From contig CAZPQN010000036.1 in the NCBI GenBank assembly GCA_964588795.1, positions 1 to 19,963 of the forward strand: DNA of 19,963 nt, written 5' to 3'. The notes beneath the pieces are model-generated. The model was not told the origin of the DNA, did not search any database, and saw only the letters and a program-made list of their open reading frames with translations. The first letter of the stretch is position 1; every line of letters starts with the position of its first letter. The translations under genes were made by a program, and so were the position numbers. This document shows, in pieces, positions 15,107 through 19,963 of this stretch. The DNA is from CAZPQN01 sp964588795 (GTDB lineage: Bacteria; Fidelibacterota; UBA2242).

Positions 15107-16611
15107 AATAGCAGCAGATAAAGCACGCCGACCAGTAGCGCGCCTGTAGCGGTACAGACGAGATTTACCAAGTCATTGTCTATCCATTGATGGCCGCTGA
15201 TCAAAGTCGTGCTTTGCCCGCCGCAGTGAGCTTTTTTCTCGGTCATTTTGCCACATTGCGGACAGCTATACTGGGCTTGCAGAGTGCCTCCCAGAATGGA
15301 ATCGACGATTGCCCCGGCAACCCCGCTGAAGGCAATAATTATAAACAGCAGAGTGATAGCATAATCAATGGGGAGAATGCCACTCAGCGTCAGGACGCCG
15401 GCTCCGGCACACAGCCCGGAAGTTCCCAAGACGGTAATGCCGCCCGAGGTTCCGGTGGGCACCGGTTTGCGGGTCACGATATGAATCGGTTGGCGTTTGG
15501 CGAACACCCCGATTTCTGTGCCCCAGGTATCCGCGGTGGCGGCTGCGAGAGAACCTAAGAACATGAAATAAAAAATGTCCTGCTTTGTGTAGAAATAGAC
15601 GATCGCCATGACTAACGCCACCCCGCCGTTGGCATAAACCTGCAAAAGATCGCGGTTACTGCCCTTGGCGACGACCCCGGCCAAAATGGTTTTGCGCAGT
15701 TTACCGATCTTGGAAAGGATGGAGGACAGAATGAAAAAAGTCACCATTGGAATGACCCAATATACGCCGCCAATCGAGAAGACAATTGAACCCAACAGCA
15801 TCGCTCCAGCCGCTCCACCGCGCGTTAAGGCCTTCAATTTATAGGACATATAAGCCAGGAGAAATGACAGCAGAATCCAACCCAGAACCGCAAGCTGTTC
15901 CCGGAAGGTCAGGCTCTGCATGATATCTAACATTAAAGCACTGCCCAACGGCAGGGTCAGGTTATCGGAACCGGCGCGCGACAGAGCCTCGCCTAACATC
16001 CCCACGATCCCGACGCAGACTCCAATTATCAGCAGATTCAGAATCCCGGGCACCGTGACATGATCAATGGCGCGCGCTAAAGCAAAAACACCGGTAGCGA
16101 TCACAAACGTAACCAAAAATACCGTCAGGGAACCTTGCACGGTCTTGGTATCGTGCCAGAGTGTGAAAGTGCGCGGATGGCGGGTGCGGGTCCCGATGAC
16201 GGCCGCCGCCGGATCCGCGATGGTCATAATCAGCATGCCCACAACCAGTAATGCCGGATCGGTGTACCAGTATAGTCCGATCAGAATGAGAAACGTCAGC
16301 GGGAAAAATACGGTACCGTAGGAAGTACGGGTGGTCGAGTGCATACCCTTCAACCGCTCGGTCTGCAAAGCGACCAGGTTAAGTATGATGAATATCAGCG
16401 CTAACACCGCCGGTGGCACTGCTGAGCGGAAAATGAACGGGCTGGTCACTACTAACAGGCCCACTCCCACGTGCACCATCTGCCGGGTATGTTCACCGGA
16501 AATATTCAGACGGCGTCGCAAAACTTCGCTCAGCCCGATCAGCGCCATGATCAGGGCAAAGATGATTACGAAGGTAATCCACTCGGAGTGAAATGGTACG
16601 ATAGTCGGCAT
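15103..16611 (-). CDS. Fused isoprenoid-alcohol kinase: dolichol/phytol-kinase-like domain + DUF92 (VTE6-like) domain
   Basis: Polytopic membrane protein of 502 aa joining two families. Residues 10-230 resemble the SEC59/VTE5 CTP-dependent polyprenol kinases: HVGVG near 47, ADPAAAVIG (132-140), KTVQGS (156-161) and the DNLTLPLG box (217-223). Residues 255-502 are DUF92/TMEM19: TRGGAAGA, ADTWGTEIG (360-368), PTGTSGGIT (385-393), a zinc-ribbon-like C450-x2-C453 ... H462-C463, and a final NDLVN. In plants VTE5 phosphorylates phytol and VTE6 phosphorylates phytyl phosphate, so one chain could take an isoprenoid alcohol to the diphosphate. The substrate here is unknown. ATG 16611 has GGAG (complement of 16623-16626) upstream and is preferred to TTG 16671. 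The gene is convergent with addB and divergent from addA. Confidence 0.85.
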   Translation of the reverse strand: MPTIVPFHSEWITFVIIFALIMALIGLSEVLRRRLNISGEHTRQMVHVGVGLLVVTSPFIFRSAVPPAVLALIFIILNLVALQTERLKGMHSTTRTSYGTVFFPLTFLILIGLYWYTDPALLVVGMLIMTIADPAAAVIGTRTRHPRTFTLWHDTKTVQGSLTVFLVTFVIATGVFALARAIDHVTVPGILNLLIIGVCVGIVGMLGEALSRAGSDNLTLPLGSALMLDIMQSLTFREQLAVLGWILLSFLLAYMSYKLKALTRGGAAGAMLLGSIVFSIGGVYWVIPMVTFFILSSILSKIGKLRKTILAGVVAKGSNRDLLQVYANGGVALVMAIVYFYTKQDIFYFMFLGSLAAATADTWGTEIGVFAKRQPIHIVTRKPVPTGTSGGITVLGTSGLCAGAGVLTLSGILPIDYAITLLFIIIAFSGVAGAIVDSILGGTLQAQYSCPQCGKMTEKKAHCGGQSTTLISGHQWIDNDLVNLVCTATGALLVGVLYLLLF

Positions 16612-16642
16612 ACTGCTCTCTGCTCCATAACAATTGCGTGCA

Positions 16643-16671
16643 ATATTATTGTATTTTGGAGTTATTTCCAA
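16643..16671 (-). promoter_or_regulatory. Candidate promoter for the fused kinase gene
   Basis: On the minus strand TTGGAA (complement of 16666-16671), a 17-base spacer and TAATAT (complement of 16643-16648), each matching four of six consensus bases. Initiation would be near 16636, giving a 25-base leader that contains the GGAG ribosome site. A weak but well-spaced match in the 80-base divergent gap. Confidence 0.4.
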
Positions 16672-16672
16672 A
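16655..16672. promoter_or_regulatory. Inverted repeat in the divergent kinase/addA gap
   Basis: TTTGGA-gttatt-TCCAAA, perfect 6-bp arms, overlapping the -35 of the candidate kinase promoter and 19 bases before the addA start. A second, smaller repeat ATTGC-gt-GCAAT lies at 16633-16644, at the expected kinase start point. Both could be operator sites or chance in AT-rich DNA. Confidence 0.3.
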
Positions 16673-16691
16673 CGGATTGCATATTAAATTA

Positions 16692-19600
16692 ATGACGATG
16701 GATCCGCAGTGGGCAGACGATCGCACTAAGGCAATTAAGAACATTACCGCATCCCTGTTGGTAGGCGCCGCGGCGGGCACCGGTAAAACTTCTGTGCTGG
16801 TGGCGCGCTACCTCGAAATCCTGCTGAACACGGACTGTGATTTTTCGCAGATTGTCGCCATCACCTTTACGGAAAAGGCCGCCGATGAAATGAAAAACCG
16901 CCTGCGGTCGGAAATAATCAAGCGTACCTCAACCCTCGGCCCGGAACCTGTGCGCCACCTGACCGACAATCTGAATCAGGCGCCGATTGCGACAGTGCAT
17001 AGCTTCTGCGCCCGCCTGCTCCGCGAAAACTGCCTTTCGGGAACCTACGATCCCCTGTTTCGCATTATTGATGAAACCGAGGAAGCAGTGCGCCGCTCCG
17101 ATTTTCTCAAACAGTTTTTAGACCAAAACCTGCGCGCGGCGGATACGGCACTCAACTGGTTGCTGCAACACTTCGATTTGCGAGAAATCGGTGACCTGCT
17201 GCTGACTATCTATGCCCAGCAGACCGAATGTATGCCGGCTCTCCGAACGTTGCTCAACACGGATCTGGACACTCTAATTACTAGCTCTGCCGACCTGTAC
17301 CGCCAGCATAACCTAAGTCTATTACAGAATTTTTTTAATCAGGTCGAGGTGCAGGCAACCTTGTCCAATATTAAAAATACCATTGCCCCTGAAGAAAATG
17401 ATAGTCTCTGGCAGGCGTTCGCCGTCGTTATGGAAGCCTTCGCTAGTGTCGCTAATCAGGAAATTCCGACTGCCTTGACCGATGGCAGTTTGGCAAAAGC
17501 TCTGCAGGATCGGGAACGAGGTCAGCAGCAGAATTGGGGCGCGCGGCTTGAAACCATGCGCGCTTACCACCGCCTATTAAGAAAGTATTTCAGTCATGTA
17601 AAAAGCTGTTTCCTGAAATTTGATCCTGAGACAGAAAGCGATCAGATTGCCGCACTGCAACAGCTTGCCCGGCTCGGGCAGAAATTTATCGAATCCTATC
17701 GGGCTGATCTACGGGCGGAGGGGTTGATGGACTTCGCGGGATTGGAATTGGAAACCGCGCAATTGTTGAGCGCGCCCACTTCGGCAGTGCATGAATCCAT
17801 CAATCGTTTCCGGCATTTGCTGGTGGATGAGTTCCAGGACATCAATCCAATCCAGTACCGGATTATCCAGTTGATGGGCGCAATTAATCCCCGCCTCATC
17901 ACTTTTTTTGTCGGCGATGAAAAACAATCCATCTATCGCTTCCGGGGTGCAGAAGTAGAAATTTTCAACCGCCTGCGTCGTCAGCAGGGGGCACTCCACC
18001 TCGATGAGAATTTTCGTAGCGTGCGACCGTTGATGGATTTCTACAATCATTTTTTCGGTCTGTATTTCGGGAGTGCCGAACCGCCCGAACCGTTTGAAGT
18101 CCATTATCCGCGGGTGATTCGCCCGCACTACGATGTCGCCAATACTCAAGTACCGGTCGAATTGCTCCAGATGGCAACCGATGAAACCTATTCCGCGCTG
18201 GAGGATACCCAGCGTCAACCGGATGCCTTGCTCGAAACGGTAATGGTTGCAGAATGCATCCGTAGACTGCTCACCCAGCCCCTGATTTATGCACCCGAGG
18301 GCTGGCGTCCGGTGACCTATGGCGATATCACCATTTTATTGCGCTCGCGCCGCCATCAGGCCGACCTTGAATTCGTTTTGCAAAATCAGGGGATACCGTA
18401 TTATGTACTTTCGGGCATTGGCTTTTATAGCCAGCGTGAAATCATAGACCTGATCAATGCCCTGCGCCTTTTAATCAATTTTCACGATCAGGTGGCGCTT
18501 GTCGGAACCCTGCGTTCGCCGCTGTTTGGTATCAGCGACACCACCCTGACCAAACTTACCCGTGGTCAGGCCAGCCTGTTTGCTGGTTTACGCGCCTATT
18601 TTCAGGAGCAGGTTGCTAACGAAGCGCTGGATCAGACGGAAAAACAGGCACTGGAGCACTTCTGGTCGGTTTATACCCGGCTGACCGCGAATCTCGCCAC
18701 CTCCTCGACCGCCGAACTTTTAGATGACATCATCCGCGAAACCCATTACCGGGCGGTATTAGCGGGTTTATCGGCTGGCGAACAACGGATTGCTAATGTC
18801 AACAAGTTGCTCGATTTAGCCCTGGAGTGGGAGATCGCGGAACGCCTGACGCCCATTGATTTCATCCGTCGCATAGAAATTTACCGGGCGGAAGAAGTAC
18901 ACGAGGGTGAAGCTAACCTCGCCAGCGATAAGGGCAACGCCGTCACCATCATGACCATTCATGCCGCCAAAGGCCTGGATTTTCCCGTGGTAATTGTGCC
19001 CTTTCTGGCGCACAAAATCAATTACCGCACGGCGCGCTTGCTTTATCAGGAACCGGATCGATTCGCCCTGCAGATTGATAAGGAGCACCCCTCCTTTATG
19101 TACGAATATTTAAAACAGGCGGAGCACCGTCGGACACTGGCGGAAGAGAAGCGTCTGCTGTACGTTGCGGCCACCCGCGCTCGTTCCTATCTGGTGTTTG
19201 CGACGGACATTTCTTCGGCCGTGCAGGATCGGGATATTAGCCTGTGGAGTAGCGCCAGTCCGATTTTCGACGCCGCGACTGCTGCCGGACTATGCCGCAC
19301 CACTACTTTTCCCAAATCGCAGTTAAAAGGATTTCTGGAGAACCTGCTGATCAGGGAAGAACCGGAAACAGCCCCTGCTGAAACCCTGCCCCCGGATCTG
19401 TCGCGATTGGTGCGTCCAGTGACCCTGACTTCCCGGGTAGTGAAAATCACCGCGACGCAATTTGCCGAGACAGTGCAGGCTATCCCGGTTGTTGAAAGTC
19501 GAGCGGACGCTGAACCGGAGTCGTCCAGCCTGCCGCCCCAGGAGATTGGCTCCTTGGTGCATCAGATCCTGACTGGCTGGGACTTCAAATCATTGGCGAG

Positions 19601-19963
19601 CTTTAATCAACTTTTAGGGGAATTTGTGCGACCTTACCTGTTGACTCCGGAAGAGCAAAAAACACTCAGTGAAAAACTGGAAGGGTGGGCAACCCTGGCC
19701 TTGCAGGCGGGGAGCGGCCTGCACGACCTGCTTGCGGGGGCACGGCGCCAACACCGGGAAGTTGAGATTTACGGCGCTTATATGGATTTTATTCTCGAAG
19801 GGAAAATTGACCTTTTGCTCGAAAACCACGACGGCAGCTATTCGATCGTTGATTTCAAGACCGACCGGCTGTATCCGGAAACAGAGGCGATTCTGCTTGC
19901 CAAATATGCCCTGCAGATAAACCTATATGCATTCATCTTAGCGCGATGCAATTGTCTGCCAGT
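16692..19963 (+). CDS. addA: ATP-dependent helicase/nuclease subunit A (AddA-like), 3' partial
   Basis: UvrD-family (SF1A) helicase with a C-terminal nuclease, partner of AddB. The frame is open from ATG 16692 to the right edge: 1090 complete codons, no stop, so the last 100 or so residues are probably missing. Motifs in order: Walker A GAAAGTGKT (25-33), ITFTEKAADEM (57-67), TVHSFC (101-106), Walker B LLVDEFQD (376-383), VGDEKQSIYRFRG (407-419), DENFRS (438-443), TIHAAKGLDFPVV (755-767), YVAATRAR (824-831), and the PD-(D/E)XK site Asp1040 in GKIDLLL with Asp1054 and Lys1056 in IVDFKTD. Both motor and nuclease sites look intact. The start has an A/T-rich leader and no ribosome site; ATG 16698 is an alternative. 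It is divergent from the fused kinase gene across 80 bases. Confidence 0.94.
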   Translation, partial: MTMDPQWADDRTKAIKNITASLLVGAAAGTGKTSVLVARYLEILLNTDCDFSQIVAITFTEKAADEMKNRLRSEIIKRTSTLGPEPVRHLTDNLNQAPIATVHSFCARLLRENCLSGTYDPLFRIIDETEEAVRRSDFLKQFLDQNLRAADTALNWLLQHFDLREIGDLLLTIYAQQTECMPALRTLLNTDLDTLITSSADLYRQHNLSLLQNFFNQVEVQATLSNIKNTIAPEENDSLWQAFAVVMEAFASVANQEIPTALTDGSLAKALQDRERGQQQNWGARLETMRAYHRLLRKYFSHVKSCFLKFDPETESDQIAALQQLARLGQKFIESYRADLRAEGLMDFAGLELETAQLLSAPTSAVHESINRFRHLLVDEFQDINPIQYRIIQLMGAINPRLITFFVGDEKQSIYRFRGAEVEIFNRLRRQQGALHLDENFRSVRPLMDFYNHFFGLYFGSAEPPEPFEVHYPRVIRPHYDVANTQVPVELLQMATDETYSALEDTQRQPDALLETVMVAECIRRLLTQPLIYAPEGWRPVTYGDITILLRSRRHQADLEFVLQNQGIPYYVLSGIGFYSQREIIDLINALRLLINFHDQVALVGTLRSPLFGISDTTLTKLTRGQASLFAGLRAYFQEQVANEALDQTEKQALEHFWSVYTRLTANLATSSTAELLDDIIRETHYRAVLAGLSAGEQRIANVNKLLDLALEWEIAERLTPIDFIRRIEIYRAEEVHEGEANLASDKGNAVTIMTIHAAKGLDFPVVIVPFLAHKINYRTARLLYQEPDRFALQIDKEHPSFMYEYLKQAEHRRTLAEEKRLLYVAATRARSYLVFATDISSAVQDRDISLWSSASPIFDAATAAGLCRTTTFPKSQLKGFLENLLIREEPETAPAETLPPDLSRLVRPVTLTSRVVKITATQFAETVQAIPVVESRADAEPESSSLPPQEIGSLVHQILTGWDFKSLASFNQLLGEFVRPYLLTPEEQKTLSEKLEGWATLALQAGSGLHDLLAGARRQHREVEIYGAYMDFILEGKIDLLLENHDGSYSIVDFKTDRLYPETEAILLAKYALQINLYAFILARCNCLP

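Noticed and set aside
16612..16671. Extension of the fused kinase to a TTG at 16671
   Set aside because: The extra 20 residues match nothing in the family, cover the likely promoter, and ATG 16611 has a GGAG upstream.
17322..18218. Minus-strand open frames within 17322-18218 that could suggest genes opposite addA
   Set aside because: The plus-strand frame is open throughout and carries every UvrD motif in order, so these are shadows. The addA frame only looks unlisted because it has no stop inside the window.
1..19963. CRISPR arrays, insertion sequences, tRNA or rRNA genes, att sites, phage or defence genes
   Set aside because: No direct-repeat arrays, transposase motifs, terminal inverted repeats or RNA-gene signatures were seen. 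AddA/AddB are housekeeping repair proteins, not evidence of a defence island.

Overview
The window reads as chromosomal bacterial DNA with moderate GC and uniform codon use. It carries 11 genes, of which 10 are on the plus strand and one on the minus strand. No rRNA, tRNA, CRISPR array, insertion sequence or prophage gene was seen. The best lineage clue is the C-terminal domain of the M1 peptidase, a YPNPFN-type T9SS/FlgD-like sorting domain typical of the FCB group and neighbouring candidate phyla (Bacteroidota, Calditrichota, KSB1, Marinimicrobia, Cloacimonadota and similar). AddAB-type break repair and Shine-Dalgarno-poor starts at several genes fit this, but the phylum cannot be fixed from the window alone.

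Layout: (1) 1-1967, two overlapping glycosyltransferase genes (GT4, cut by the window edge, then GT2), probably the end of a surface polysaccharide cluster. (2) 2084-4802, a translationally coupled pair of exported peptidoglycan-trimming enzymes: a YkuD-fold protein with two NTF2-like domains (Csd6/Pgp2 type) and an M14/M99 carboxypeptidase with a glutamine zinc ligand (Csd4/Pgp1 type). (3) 4829-7718, a consensus-like promoter followed by secD-secF. (4) 7743-9039, a terminator-like hairpin placed just before purA. (5) 9150-11882, a secreted M1 aminopeptidase and a BaxI_1-type membrane protein. (6) 11966-19963, addB and addA, separated by a minus-strand gene that fuses a dolichol/phytol-kinase-like domain to a DUF92 (VTE6-like) domain. 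addA is open to the right edge and therefore partial.

How the genes work together: the Csd6-like and Csd4-like enzymes would act in sequence on stem peptides (tetra to tri to di), the known cell-shape pathway of Helicobacter and Campylobacter, here in a different lineage. SecDF supports export of these proteins and of the M1 peptidase. AddA and AddB form one helicase-nuclease despite the intervening gene. The fused kinase would convert an isoprenoid alcohol to its diphosphate in two steps on one polypeptide. The Csd6/Csd4 pair and the kinase fusion are the most interesting content.
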